Below, one piece after another: positions 35,566 to 43,916 of a stretch of DNA of 50,204 nt. Where the stretch lies: positions 1 through 50,204 of the forward strand of contig NZ_JACVOY010000012.1 of assembly GCF_018882185.1 (NCBI RefSeq), written 5' to 3'. Every line of letters starts with the position of its first letter. The first letter of the stretch is position 1. Under the pieces are notes generated by a model, which saw only the letters and a program-made list of their open reading frames with translations, was not told the origin of the DNA and ran no database searches. This DNA is from Polynucleobacter sp. AP-Latsch-80-C2. GTDB lineage: Bacteria; Pseudomonadota; Gammaproteobacteria; Burkholderiales; Burkholderiaceae. Position numbers and translations under genes: made by a program.

Positions 35566-36570
35566 ATGTGTACAAGAGTTACTTACCTTGGTGACAATAA
35601 TTTAGTTGTAACTGGCCGCTCAATGGATTGGGGTGAAGATATGCAGAGCGATCTATGGGTATTCCCAGCAGGTATGGCTCGCAATGGTGCTTGTGGCGCA
35701 GGTTCGCTGGAATGGACTTCAAAATATGGCAGCCTGATTGTTTCTGGTTACAACATCGGAACGGCGGATGGGGTTAACGAAAAAGGGCTGGTTGGTAATT
35801 TACTCTATCTGGCGGAATCTGATTACGGGACGTTGAATGGTAAGGCCCCCGTCTCTATTACCTTATGGGCTCAATATGCATTAGATAACTATGCAACTGT
35901 TGCCGAGGCCGTTGCTGGACTGGAGCTAGAGCCATTTAGAGTTAAATCCCCAGTCTTGCCTAATGGCCGTGCAGCGAGCTTGCACTTGTCGCTGTCTGAT
36001 CCAAGTGGCGACTCTGCAATTTTAGAATACATTGAGGGAAAATTGACCATTCATCATGGTAGAGAATACCAAGTGATGACCAACTCCCCCGTCTTTGATC
36101 AGCAGCTTGCTCTCAATGCATATTGGAAGACCATAGGCGGCAATGAGTTCTTGCCTGGAACAATTAGCGCAGCAGATCGCTTTGCTAGAGCTTCTTATTT
36201 TGTAGGAGTCGTGCCAAAGTCTATAGATAAGAACTACATCTCTGCCGTCCCAGAACAAAAAATGCAATATCAAGCCGTTGCTTCTGTTATGGGAATCATG
36301 AGAAGTGCAAGTACTCCCTTGGGTATCACCACCCCAGGCAAGCCTAATGTCTCATCTACTATTTGGCGCACAGTTACAGATCACCAAAATATGATTTATT
36401 ACTTTGACTCTGCTACGACACCTAATGCTTTCTGGGTTGATTTAAAGGATGTGGACCTTTCTAAAGGCGCGCCAGTTAAGAAGTTGCCTATTGCAGGCGG
36501 TAAATATTACGCAGGCAATGCGGCAAGTTTGTTTGTCCCTACAGAGCCATTTGTATTTGGAACCGCATAA
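35566..36570 (+). CDS. Choloylglycine-hydrolase-family Ntn amidase, cytoplasmic
   Basis: A 334-residue protein starting MCTRVTY; removal of Met exposes the nucleophile Cys2. Arg18 and Asp21 (GRSMDWGED), the Asn in GVNEKGL, the Asn in MTNSP and the Arg in DRFARA match the catalytic set of bile-salt hydrolase/penicillin V acylase. It hydrolyses linear amides; the natural substrate in this organism is unknown, with N-acyl amino acids or acyl-homoserine lactones as options. The ATG follows ATATAGGAGATTCGC. No signal peptide. A secreted paralogue lies at 41457. Confidence 0.88.
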   Translation: MCTRVTYLGDNNLVVTGRSMDWGEDMQSDLWVFPAGMARNGACGAGSLEWTSKYGSLIVSGYNIGTADGVNEKGLVGNLLYLAESDYGTLNGKAPVSITLWAQYALDNYATVAEAVAGLELEPFRVKSPVLPNGRAASLHLSLSDPSGDSAILEYIEGKLTIHHGREYQVMTNSPVFDQQLALNAYWKTIGGNEFLPGTISAADRFARASYFVGVVPKSIDKNYISAVPEQKMQYQAVASVMGIMRSASTPLGITTPGKPNVSSTIWRTVTDHQNMIYYFDSATTPNAFWVDLKDVDLSKGAPVKKLPIAGGKYYAGNAASLFVPTEPFVFGTA

Positions 36571-36635
36571 TTATTGACTTGCAGGCATTAATTAATAAAC
36601 CACGAATGCAATTAATTTAGATTGATAAAAAAGGT

Positions 36636-36664
36636 ATGCCCCCACATTTTTTGTGGGGGCTATT
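36636..36664. terminator. Bidirectional terminator hairpin after the amidase gene
   Basis: Stem GCCCCCACA (36638-36646) with TGTGGGGGC (36652-36660) around a T-rich loop. The T-tail is short on the plus strand; on the minus strand TTTTTT follows a few bases later. Confidence 0.7.
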
Positions 36665-36690
36665 GCTGTGAATTTATCTAACCCACTACC

Positions 36691-36924
36691 GTGAAGAATA
36701 AATTGTTTAAAACCCAAATACAACGGACTGCATTATTAATGCTTCCATATCCCTTAATTGTCACATTAATGTCGATTGATAGGCTTTTAGATAGCAATCA
36801 AAGTCTGAGTCTGTCATTTTGCTTTTACCTAGTCGCCACTCTCGTTGCCGGAGTGTTAACTTTTACCGATCTAGGGAAAAGAATCGAAAGCCGCCTGCAA
36901 CTTCGCAAAAGAAAGTTTGATTAG
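36691..36924 (+). CDS. Small membrane protein
   Basis: A 77-residue protein with two hydrophobic segments (LLMLPYPLIVTLM and FCFYLVATLVAGVLTF) and basic ends (RLQLRKRKFD). No family recognised. It begins with GTG at 36691; no good ribosome site. The stop TAG is directly followed by the ATG of the DUF3302 gene, so it is the first gene of the export cassette. Confidence 0.6.
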   Translation: MKNKLFKTQIQRTALLMLPYPLIVTLMSIDRLLDSNQSLSLSFCFYLVATLVAGVLTFTDLGKRIESRLQLRKRKFD

Positions 36925-37284
36925 ATGCAAGATTTTGATATCACCTTTTGGGATTTGGTCACCTTTATTACTTTGGGGTTAGTTGGCTTTATTTTGTTAA
37001 CAATCGTACTGTTACTAGCAAGTATTCCAGGGCGAATTGCAAGTGCACGTAATCACCCTGATACAGAAGCCATAAAACTCATGGGTCTTTTGGGGTTGGT
37101 GGCAATTGTTCCTTGGTTAAAGGCATTTATGTGGGCATTTAACCCCAGTAGCATAGTAGATATCCGACGCTTTCCAAAAGAGGAGCAGGCTGCAATCAAG
37201 GCAGAAAATTCTGAGCTCAAAAAAGAAGAAGGAAGTATTTTTACTCAAACATCTTCTTCTCACAGCGAATTAAATAAGAGTTGA
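36925..37284 (+). CDS. DUF3302 inner-membrane protein (YiaW/YibI-like)
   Basis: A 119-residue protein with two membrane helices. The phrase ARNHPDTEAIKLMGLLGL parallels the KRNHPHADAIHVAGW of E. coli YibI/YiaW (DUF3302). In E. coli each DUF3302 gene precedes an HlyD-type partner (YibH/YiaV), as here. The C-terminal 45 residues are soluble, Lys/Glu/Ser-rich and absent from the E. coli proteins. Function unknown; probably part of the export complex. Confidence 0.75.
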   Translation: MQDFDITFWDLVTFITLGLVGFILLTIVLLLASIPGRIASARNHPDTEAIKLMGLLGLVAIVPWLKAFMWAFNPSSIVDIRRFPKEEQAAIKAENSELKKEEGSIFTQTSSSHSELNKS

Positions 37285-37293
37285 GATAGAAAT

Positions 37294-38316
37294 ATGTTAT
37301 TGGGCTTCGTAATTATCTTTGCTGATATTTTTGTTTCTTGGTTGGTATTTGTACGCTTAAAGTGGTTGAAATTTACAAAGATATGGGCTGTATTGTTAGC
37401 CATATCATATATACATTTATATTTAATTTTTTTTGTTGGTCTACGTTTTATGACGCCTTATTCAACAGAGGCTAATATGATTCAACAAACCATTCAAATT
37501 ACTCCGCGATTGCCGGAGCCTACTTTAGTTACTGATGTGCTCGTTCAGGCCAATACCCATGTAAAAAAAGGGCAGGCTCTATTTCAAATGGATAAACGCC
37601 CTTATCAGGAAAAGCTTGATCAGGCTATAGCTCAACATGCAAAAGCAATGGGCTTAATGAATTACGCTTTGTACCAATTAAAGTTATCTAAGGATTTGGT
37701 GAGAAAGGGCGCCGGCCCACAAGAAGATGTTCAGAAGTGGGAATCTCAGTTGGTGGCTGAAGAGGCAACTATCAAACTTGCAGAAGTGGAGAAATCTCAA
37801 GCTCAATTTTATTTGGATAACACCCTTATTACAGCACCAGAGGATGGATACTTAATCAATATTCAAGTTCGTCCAGGCACTCTTGCTGGAGATTATCGTA
37901 TTGGTGCCATTGCCTCATTTATTTGTGATGCTGACCGTTTTTTGCTGGCTGATTTCTTTCAAGAGAATCTAAAGTATGTAAAACCAGGTCAAGAGGTAGA
38001 AGTGGCATTTAATTTATATCCTGGTCAAATCTTTAAAGGAAAGGTGGAATCAGTATGGATGGGAAGTAGAGAAGGCCAATTGTTACCCAGCGGCTATTTG
38101 CCAACATTTAACTATAAGTCGCCCGATCGTCCAAGAAATCAATTTGGTGTGGCTATTAAGATGAATGACTCAGATCAGGGTAAGTTTCCGATTGGGGCAC
38201 AAGCTAGAGCAGCAATTTATACGCATCCTGCTAGCCCGATCTCAGCAATGCGGAAAGTGGATATTCGGTCTTACTCTTGGTCAAATTTTCTATACCCATT
38301 CTCTTTGTTTGAGTGA
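37294..38316 (+). CDS. HlyD-family periplasmic adaptor (YibH/YiaV-like)
   Basis: A 340-residue membrane-fusion protein. Two N-terminal membrane helices (1-25 and about 32-55), the biotinyl-lipoyl half (TLVTDVLVQANTHVKKGQALF), a helical hairpin (60-170), the second lipoyl half (TAPEDGYLINIQVRPG) and a beta-barrel domain. Two N-terminal helices fit YibH rather than AcrA. It would join an inner-membrane partner to the outer-membrane factor encoded next. No ABC, MFS or RND pump gene is present in the cluster. Confidence 0.87.
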   Translation: MLLGFVIIFADIFVSWLVFVRLKWLKFTKIWAVLLAISYIHLYLIFFVGLRFMTPYSTEANMIQQTIQITPRLPEPTLVTDVLVQANTHVKKGQALFQMDKRPYQEKLDQAIAQHAKAMGLMNYALYQLKLSKDLVRKGAGPQEDVQKWESQLVAEEATIKLAEVEKSQAQFYLDNTLITAPEDGYLINIQVRPGTLAGDYRIGAIASFICDADRFLLADFFQENLKYVKPGQEVEVAFNLYPGQIFKGKVESVWMGSREGQLLPSGYLPTFNYKSPDRPRNQFGVAIKMNDSDQGKFPIGAQARAAIYTHPASPISAMRKVDIRSYSWSNFLYPFSLFE

Positions 38317-39779
38317 TGCGTTTAAAGATCATTGGCACTATTGCTGCCTGCCTAGTGCTTGATGGTTGTGCCCTTGCGCCAAAGCCAACCCAAGATGAAA
38401 TCATTAAAAATGCATTACCTGCCGATACAAAAATTCCAAGCGTTTGGAAGTCTTCTGAAAGCCAACAATTCCCTAAAGGATTTGTGGCAAATGATTGGCT
38501 GAAGTCTCTGAATGACCCTACGTTAGAGGCCATAGTACTCGAAGCAATTAAATATAACCCTGATTTAGTTATTGCTGCAGAGCGAGTCAGAGTAGCCCAG
38601 CAAAGTGTAGTTGTAGTGGGTGCGGCCTTATTACCAAGTATTGGTGCTGTGGGTGGAGGCAGAACTATTACAAGCGAGGGCGTGAGTGGCCTATCAAATT
38701 CAAAAATGGCCTATATTGGTGCGGCCTGGGAAATTGATGTTTGGGGCAGGTTTCGGTCTGAGCGGGCGGCAGCTTCTGAAGCATTTGAAGCTACTGCAAT
38801 GGAGTATGCAAATGCCCGCCAATCTTTGGCTGCGACAGTTGCTAGAGCGTGGTACACAGCAATTGAAGCACATCGCCTCGTGCTACTTTCTCAGCAGAGG
38901 GTCAAAATTTACGGCGATTTACTCAACTTAGTAGAGGTTCGGGTTAAAGCTGGAAAAGATACAGAATTAGATTTGATGGTGATGAGGGCAAATGTTGACT
39001 CCGCACAAGCTGCTTTAGATGCAGCAGAAGATGCCTACTCTCAAATTCGTCGATCATTAGAGTTGCTACTTGGAAGGTATCCTGCCGCTGAAATTGCAGT
39101 CGCCAAGGAATTTCCTGAGTTAACGCCCCTACCCAATACTGGCGCTCCTGCGGAACTATTGAATCGACGCCCAGACGTCATTGCCGCAGAAAAAAGGGTT
39201 CTAGCCTCATTTAGACGGTCTCAAGCTACCAAGTTGGCGCTTTTACCTTCATTCCGCTTAACTTTTTTGGGTGGCGATATAGCGGATCCAGCACTCGCAT
39301 TATTGAAATTAAATCCTTGGTTGGCAACAGGAGCATTAGGTGCTTTCTTGCCAATTTATGAGGGTGGTGCACTAAGAGCGCAAATCGAAATTGCCTCCGC
39401 CCAACAATCAACAGAAGTAGCCCGCTACGGAAGTGCTGTTCTTAAAGCATTTAGCGAAGTTGAGGGCGCACTTTATAACGAACAATACCTCATGAAAAGG
39501 GTATCAAGTACGCGTAAAGCTGCTTTAAATCGTGCTACTGCCGTCGATATTGCCACCATTCAGTACAAGGTTGGTAAGCGTGATCTTTTATGGGTTGCGA
39601 ACCTTCAAAATGCCCAACTTACTACTGATTCAGAGCTCATTAGGGATAACGCACTACTGCGTTTAAATCGGATTGCCTTGTTAAGTTCGCTAGGGGGTGG
39701 GTACGATTCAAATCCATCAATAGACGTTTCTTCATTAGAGTTTCTCTTGGATGGCGATTCAAAGCCACTTTCACAATAA
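38316..39779 (+). CDS. Outer-membrane efflux lipoprotein (TolC/NodT family)
   Basis: A 487-residue outer-membrane factor. The lipobox LDGC gives lipid-anchored Cys18. Two repeats of coiled helices and strands follow: WKSLNDPTLEAIVLEA, WEIDVWGRFRSERAA, LLNRRPDVIAAEKR and FLPIYEGGALRAQIE are NodT hallmarks. The ATG at 38316 shares a base with the HlyD stop; a GTG one codon earlier is possible. It supplies the outer-membrane exit duct. Confidence 0.92.
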   Translation: MRLKIIGTIAACLVLDGCALAPKPTQDEIIKNALPADTKIPSVWKSSESQQFPKGFVANDWLKSLNDPTLEAIVLEAIKYNPDLVIAAERVRVAQQSVVVVGAALLPSIGAVGGGRTITSEGVSGLSNSKMAYIGAAWEIDVWGRFRSERAAASEAFEATAMEYANARQSLAATVARAWYTAIEAHRLVLLSQQRVKIYGDLLNLVEVRVKAGKDTELDLMVMRANVDSAQAALDAAEDAYSQIRRSLELLLGRYPAAEIAVAKEFPELTPLPNTGAPAELLNRRPDVIAAEKRVLASFRRSQATKLALLPSFRLTFLGGDIADPALALLKLNPWLATGALGAFLPIYEGGALRAQIEIASAQQSTEVARYGSAVLKAFSEVEGALYNEQYLMKRVSSTRKAALNRATAVDIATIQYKVGKRDLLWVANLQNAQLTTDSELIRDNALLRLNRIALLSSLGGGYDSNPSIDVSSLEFLLDGDSKPLSQ

Positions 39780-39804
39780 TTTAGGTCTTAGTGAATTTAC
39801 ATTT

Positions 39805-40302
39805 ATGACAAATTTCCAAAACCCATTAACTCTTATTGCTTTCTACTTTGAAAATATTTTCCAATTTAATGTGGTTGTTTTTGTATTAACGTCAATCGCC
39901 ATATTTGCACTTCATGGATTTACTATTCTTCTTATTACGGAAAAGTATGAATATTTTTTACATAACAATTCAATCAGCTTAAGGTCAAGGGTTAGCTTTA
40001 TTCCATATACGTTGACAATGCTTGTAATAATGTCTACTCATCTAATAGATTTGCTTTATTTGGCTTACATGCTAGATGGTATGAATGTCTTTTCTGATCA
40101 TTTAACTTCTTTTTATTTTGCCGGTGAAATGTACACCACCCTAGGATATGGAAGCTATCAACTTGCTCCCGAATGGCGCTGCCTACCTTTTATTATTGGC
40201 TTTACTGGACTCTTCTCAGCCTCAATCTCGGGCGCCGGTCTTTTTACAATGCTCCAAGATTTAGGAAGCGTGAGGTCTAAAGCTAATTCCTATCAAAAAT
40301 GA
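39805..40302 (+). CDS. Channel-like membrane protein with potassium-filter motif
   Basis: A 165-residue protein with about three membrane segments. Before the last segment it carries TTLGYGSYQL, which matches the T-x-G-Y-G selectivity filter and pore-loop context of ion-channel-2 proteins. The typical two-helix pore would be formed by the last two segments. An in-frame ATG at 39751, inside the preceding gene, would add 18 residues; neither start has a strong ribosome site. It is probably the last gene of the export operon, where control of membrane potential or potassium flux is an inference. Confidence 0.62.
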   Translation: MTNFQNPLTLIAFYFENIFQFNVVVFVLTSIAIFALHGFTILLITEKYEYFLHNNSISLRSRVSFIPYTLTMLVIMSTHLIDLLYLAYMLDGMNVFSDHLTSFYFAGEMYTTLGYGSYQLAPEWRCLPFIIGFTGLFSASISGAGLFTMLQDLGSVRSKANSYQK

Positions 40303-40407
40303 ACATGAAGCCAAGAAAGTATTAGCAAATCATATTTTGGTGTCTTAAATTACAAACCAGTTAATGAAGATGTCGCCTAAGTTATTAATTATTCTGGAAT
40401 AAATAAG

Positions 40408-41226
40408 ATGTTGAAAAAAACTACCCTATCCCCGTTTCAGAGGGCTATTTTCTTGGTGATTGGTATCTTCAATAGCGCTGCAATTGCGCAAACATCTCAG
40501 AGCACAATGAGCGATGAGGCTAAGTCAGCTCAAAAGATGCAAAATGTGTTGTATCCACAGATTCAGTTACCGGTTACATACAACTACAACCAAAAGTTGG
40601 GTGCAAATAATTTATCCCAACAAAATCAATATGGCTTTAACCCGATCATCCCAGTAGCGCTTGGAAGTGATTTGCAGTTGATCGTAAATCCCATGCTAAC
40701 TCTAAATCACAATACCAATGATCAGCAAGTTACTAATCAAGCTCAACCATTACAGTTAGCTACATATTTTGGGCCCGCATACGCAAAGTATTTTTATGCT
40801 GGTATTGGACCTTATTTTCAGCTGCCTGCAAATAATACAAATAATGGCTCTAAACAAACGGGGCTTGGGATTTCAGCGGGCGCCTACTTTACCCCAGACC
40901 ATTGGGTCATCGGGGCTGTCGCTTATAACTCGTGGGGTGTTGGCAGCAATATGGCTGGGGGATCTGCCAATGTCTTCAATATTCAGCCTAGTATTTCCTA
41001 TACAACAGATGCTGCCTGGACCTATAACTTAGGTAGTCAGATTACTTATAACTATGACGCAAAGGCAGCCACTAACCAGCTTACTTTGAGTGGCGGAAAA
41101 ACTGTCAATCTCTTTGGTTACCATACTCAAGTACAAGCTGGTCCAACCTATATGATTACAACTACACCTACAAGTGCTAAAGGGTTTGGTGGATACCTAG
41201 GTTTGACTGTGCTTCTTCCAAAATAA
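40408..41226 (+). CDS. Outer-membrane beta-barrel protein
   Basis: A 272-residue protein with a signal peptide (ending AAIAQ) and then strands rich in Asn, Gln, Tyr and Gly (YNYNQKLGANNLSQQNQYGFN). The amphipathic strand pattern suggests an outer-membrane barrel. The C-terminus (LTVLLPK) lacks the final Phe. Family not recognised. A weak ribosome site precedes the ATG. It lies between the export operon and the secreted amidase. Confidence 0.6.
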   Translation: MLKKTTLSPFQRAIFLVIGIFNSAAIAQTSQSTMSDEAKSAQKMQNVLYPQIQLPVTYNYNQKLGANNLSQQNQYGFNPIIPVALGSDLQLIVNPMLTLNHNTNDQQVTNQAQPLQLATYFGPAYAKYFYAGIGPYFQLPANNTNNGSKQTGLGISAGAYFTPDHWVIGAVAYNSWGVGSNMAGGSANVFNIQPSISYTTDAAWTYNLGSQITYNYDAKAATNQLTLSGGKTVNLFGYHTQVQAGPTYMITTTPTSAKGFGGYLGLTVLLPK

Positions 41227-41393
41227 GGGAGTACTTTATTGGATATGACATCTCCTTACTCCTTAATGATTTATCGAATTTAAATAATGCGTATTAGCGC
41301 TCATTCATAACTGACTAATCACAATGCCAAAAAATAAGATAAAGCTCACTACAAATACAGATACTTTAAATGTTGTATTGCGTTTACCTGCCG

Positions 41394-41423
41394 CTAATAT
41401 TTATATTTACATATGAATATTAG
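41394..41423. promoter_or_regulatory. Inverted repeat before the secreted amidase gene
   Basis: CTAATATT and AATATTAG are perfect 8-base arms with 14 bases between, 34 bases upstream of the start codon. AT-rich; candidate operator. Confidence 0.35.
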
Positions 41424-41456
41424 TATTTTGATGATCAACTTAAGCCACCCAGAAAG

Positions 41457-42590
41457 ATGACTATGAAACAAACTATGATTAATAAAGTGGTAGCCGCTTC
41501 AGTTTCAGCTGCCCTAGTATTTTCCCCATTAATAAGTGATGCCTGTACCGCCGTCAATATAGTTGCAAAAGATGGATCGGTAGTTGCGGGAAGAACCATG
41601 GAATGGGCTTTTGATATGAAGTGGCAGCTCACGGCAAACCCCAAAGGCATGCCTATTTCCCTTAGCGCACCAGCATCACTAAAGCTGCCTATAACAAGCC
41701 TATCGAGTAAGTATGCTTTTGTCGCAATTGCGCCTGGAGTATTAGCAGGGCCTCCTGCATATTTAGAGGGTCAAAATGAGGCTGGCCTTGGTATTAGCGG
41801 AAATTTTTTACCTGGCTTTACTCAATATCAAACCGTTACTCCGCAAGATAAGAATTACGTTTCTATCTTGAACTTAGGGGGCTTCATTTTAGGCATGTTT
41901 GGCTCGGTTAAGGAGCTGCGAAGTGAGCTGCCAAAATATAAAGTATGGTTTGACCCAAGCGAAGTCAAGGGATTGCCAACCCCACCTTGGTTACACCTTG
42001 TCTTAACGGATCGTAGTGGTGACAGTATTGTGGTGGAGTTTGTTAAGGGTCAAATGATGATCCATAACAACGTTGCGGGAGTCTTAACTAACGCCCCAAC
42101 GTATGACTGGCATCTTAATAATGTGCGCAACTATCTATCGCTTACATCCACAGCAACGTCATCGGTAACGGTAGATAACATCAACGTAACTGAACTAGGG
42201 CAGGGCGGTGGTTTAATGGGTTTACCAGCAGATTACACCCCACCATCACGTTTTGTCAGAGCAACTTATCTCAAGCATTTTACCTATCAGCCAAGCAATA
42301 GCGTTGAAGCTATGCAGGCTGCTGACCATGTGCTCAATAACGTTGATATCCCAGTTGGCGTCGCTCGATCCTCAGATGGTAAACAGGTATTTTCTGATTA
42401 CACGCAGTGGGTCAATATCAAAGACTTAAAAAATAACCGTATGAAAATTGCAAACTATGCAAATCGTACAAACTTCGTAGAAATTGACTTGAACCAGGTG
42501 TTTAAATCTGGAAAGTCAAAGACATGGCTAATTGATAAGCTTCCATACCCGCAAAATGATTTAACTGCGGAACTCTTGAAATCAGAATGA
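41457..42590 (+). CDS. Choloylglycine-hydrolase-family Ntn amidase, secreted
   Basis: A 377-residue paralogue of the amidase at 35566. The signal peptide ends SPLISDA and cleavage exposes Cys30 (ACTAVNIV) as the N-terminal nucleophile, so processing by signal peptidase activates it in the periplasm. Arg46 (AGRTMEW) matches Arg18 of the family, but the Asp21 position is Glu49. Asn in GQNEAGL, Asn in LTNAP and Arg in SRFVRATYL are kept. The Asp-to-Glu change may shift substrate choice. A second ATG two codons later may be the true start. Followed by its own terminator and then the mobile island. Confidence 0.85.
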   Translation: MTMKQTMINKVVAASVSAALVFSPLISDACTAVNIVAKDGSVVAGRTMEWAFDMKWQLTANPKGMPISLSAPASLKLPITSLSSKYAFVAIAPGVLAGPPAYLEGQNEAGLGISGNFLPGFTQYQTVTPQDKNYVSILNLGGFILGMFGSVKELRSELPKYKVWFDPSEVKGLPTPPWLHLVLTDRSGDSIVVEFVKGQMMIHNNVAGVLTNAPTYDWHLNNVRNYLSLTSTATSSVTVDNINVTELGQGGGLMGLPADYTPPSRFVRATYLKHFTYQPSNSVEAMQAADHVLNNVDIPVGVARSSDGKQVFSDYTQWVNIKDLKNNRMKIANYANRTNFVEIDLNQVFKSGKSKTWLIDKLPYPQNDLTAELLKSE

Positions 42591-42596
42591 TAAAAG

Positions 42597-42619
42597 CTAC
42601 CCTTCGGGGTGGTTTTTTT
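42597..42619 (+). terminator. Terminator after the secreted amidase gene
   Basis: Stem CTACCC/GGGTGG closed by TTCG, followed by seven T residues. The T-run merges into the TTTGTCGG palindrome, so the site may serve both. Confidence 0.8.
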
Positions 42620-42699
42620 GTCGGTTTTCCCGACAAACATAGTGGTCGCCCATTTCTAAATCTGAAACTAAACTACAAGTGTCGCGAAACGTGACACTT
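42617..42699. repeat. Putative attachment/operator region before the recombinase
   Basis: TTTGTCGG-TTTTC-CCGACAAA (42617-42637) and AAGTGTCGCG-AAA-CGTGACACTT (42677-42699; 9 of 10 bases paired) lie within 83 bases. The second ends two bases before the ATG of the recombinase, leaving no room for a ribosome site. The same two palindromes lie together at 29649-29691, and a decayed form of the second at 47813. They probably bind a recombinase and may also control its gene. Confidence 0.65.
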
Positions 42700-42701
42700 A
42701 A

Positions 42702-43916
42702 ATGCAAAATCTTAACCAGCTTTTCGCAAGATCTAGTACATCCCAATCTGCTGATGTAATTCGCCTCCACCGAGGTTTAGTAAGTCTCTTTAAGCGATCA
42801 GGCAGCAATCAATGGCAATGCCGCTTTAAGCTGCCCAATGATCAATGGCATTCCATGAGCACGGGGCAAGCAGATATTGAGGAGGCCAAGCAAGAAGCTG
42901 TGGCGCTTTATGAGCGGGTCATGGCTAAGATTAGTCAGGAATTAAGTCTCAAATCCAAGTCATTTAAGCAGTTAGCAGAAGAAGATCTCGTGGCAATGGA
43001 TATTGCCAATAAAGAAGGTAATGGAAAAGCTACCTTTAAGGATTACAAGTTTGTTCTCAATAAATACCTCATCCCATTTTTTGGAAAATGCCAATTAAAG
43101 GAAATCACTCCCGAGCTGGTTAAGGATTTTGAATCTTGGCGCTTATCCCAGATGGGTAGGGATCCGCAGGCAAGTACTAAGCGTACCCATGCTACGACCT
43201 ATAACCGGGTAGTCGCTCTAGCAAGAGAGCAAAATTTAATCGCCGATACTTATCGGGTGCCTTTATTAGACCCTCATGGCTCCCCCAGTCAAGCAAGACC
43301 CGCTTTTAGTAAAGAGGAGATCGTTCAATTATTAGCCTATATGCCGAGCTGGGAAAAGGTCGGCAGATCATCGCGTACCAAGGAGATGAGACAGCTATGC
43401 CGCTCTTATGTGGAATTCTTACTCTATACAGGGGCTAGGCCTGGTACTGAGCTCAAGCCCATGCGCTGGAAGCATCTTCAATGGCATTGGATTGGGGATC
43501 AGCGGTATCTCAAGGTCTGGCTATCGGGTAAAACAGGGCCTAGGTACTTAATTGCCAAGCATTTGGTAGTTGATTGCTTGGAAAGATTAATTGCTTGGCA
43601 CCAATTACCATATAAAGACCTTAATGCAGTGATTGAGGCTAGGTTAGATCGTCTGATATTTACTTTCCCAAGAGGGGTTCAGCCTTATAACTTTAATCCT
43701 CAGTTTGAGAATCTATTAAAGGAATCCAATTTACTTAAAGATGTAGCAGGGCGCAATCGTAGTCTTTATAGTCTACGCCATACTTATGCCACATTTGCAC
43801 TAGCTGAAGGTATTGATATACACACCCTCGCTAGGCAAATGGGTACCTCCACTTTAATGATTGAGCGTCATTACTCAAAATTGACTCCGATGATGGCAGC
43901 CGCTAAGTTGGCTTAG
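42702..43916 (+). CDS. Phage-type tyrosine recombinase (integrase)
   Basis: A 404-residue integrase with an N-terminal arm-binding region (about 1-90), a core-binding SAM-like domain (about 90-190) and a catalytic domain. Box I Arg246 (TGARPGTELKPMRW), box II Arg359 (YSLRHTYAT) and nucleophile Tyr391 (MIERHYSKL) are clear. The box II His is Tyr356 and the second His position is Thr382 (MGTST), a pattern found in a subgroup of island integrases. The ATG has no ribosome site because a palindrome abuts it, so translation may be leaderless or initiate weakly. It marks the left end of the island. Confidence 0.9.
   Translation: MQNLNQLFARSSTSQSADVIRLHRGLVSLFKRSGSNQWQCRFKLPNDQWHSMSTGQADIEEAKQEAVALYERVMAKISQELSLKSKSFKQLAEEDLVAMDIANKEGNGKATFKDYKFVLNKYLIPFFGKCQLKEITPELVKDFESWRLSQMGRDPQASTKRTHATTYNRVVALAREQNLIADTYRVPLLDPHGSPSQARPAFSKEEIVQLLAYMPSWEKVGRSSRTKEMRQLCRSYVEFLLYTGARPGTELKPMRWKHLQWHWIGDQRYLKVWLSGKTGPRYLIAKHLVVDCLERLIAWHQLPYKDLNAVIEARLDRLIFTFPRGVQPYNFNPQFENLLKESNLLKDVAGRNRSLYSLRHTYATFALAEGIDIHTLARQMGTSTLMIERHYSKLTPMMAAAKLA

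Noticed and set aside
35566..42590. A bile-salt resistance locus
   Set aside because: The amidases belong to the bile-salt hydrolase family, but the family is broad and the inferred freshwater host makes bile an unlikely substrate.
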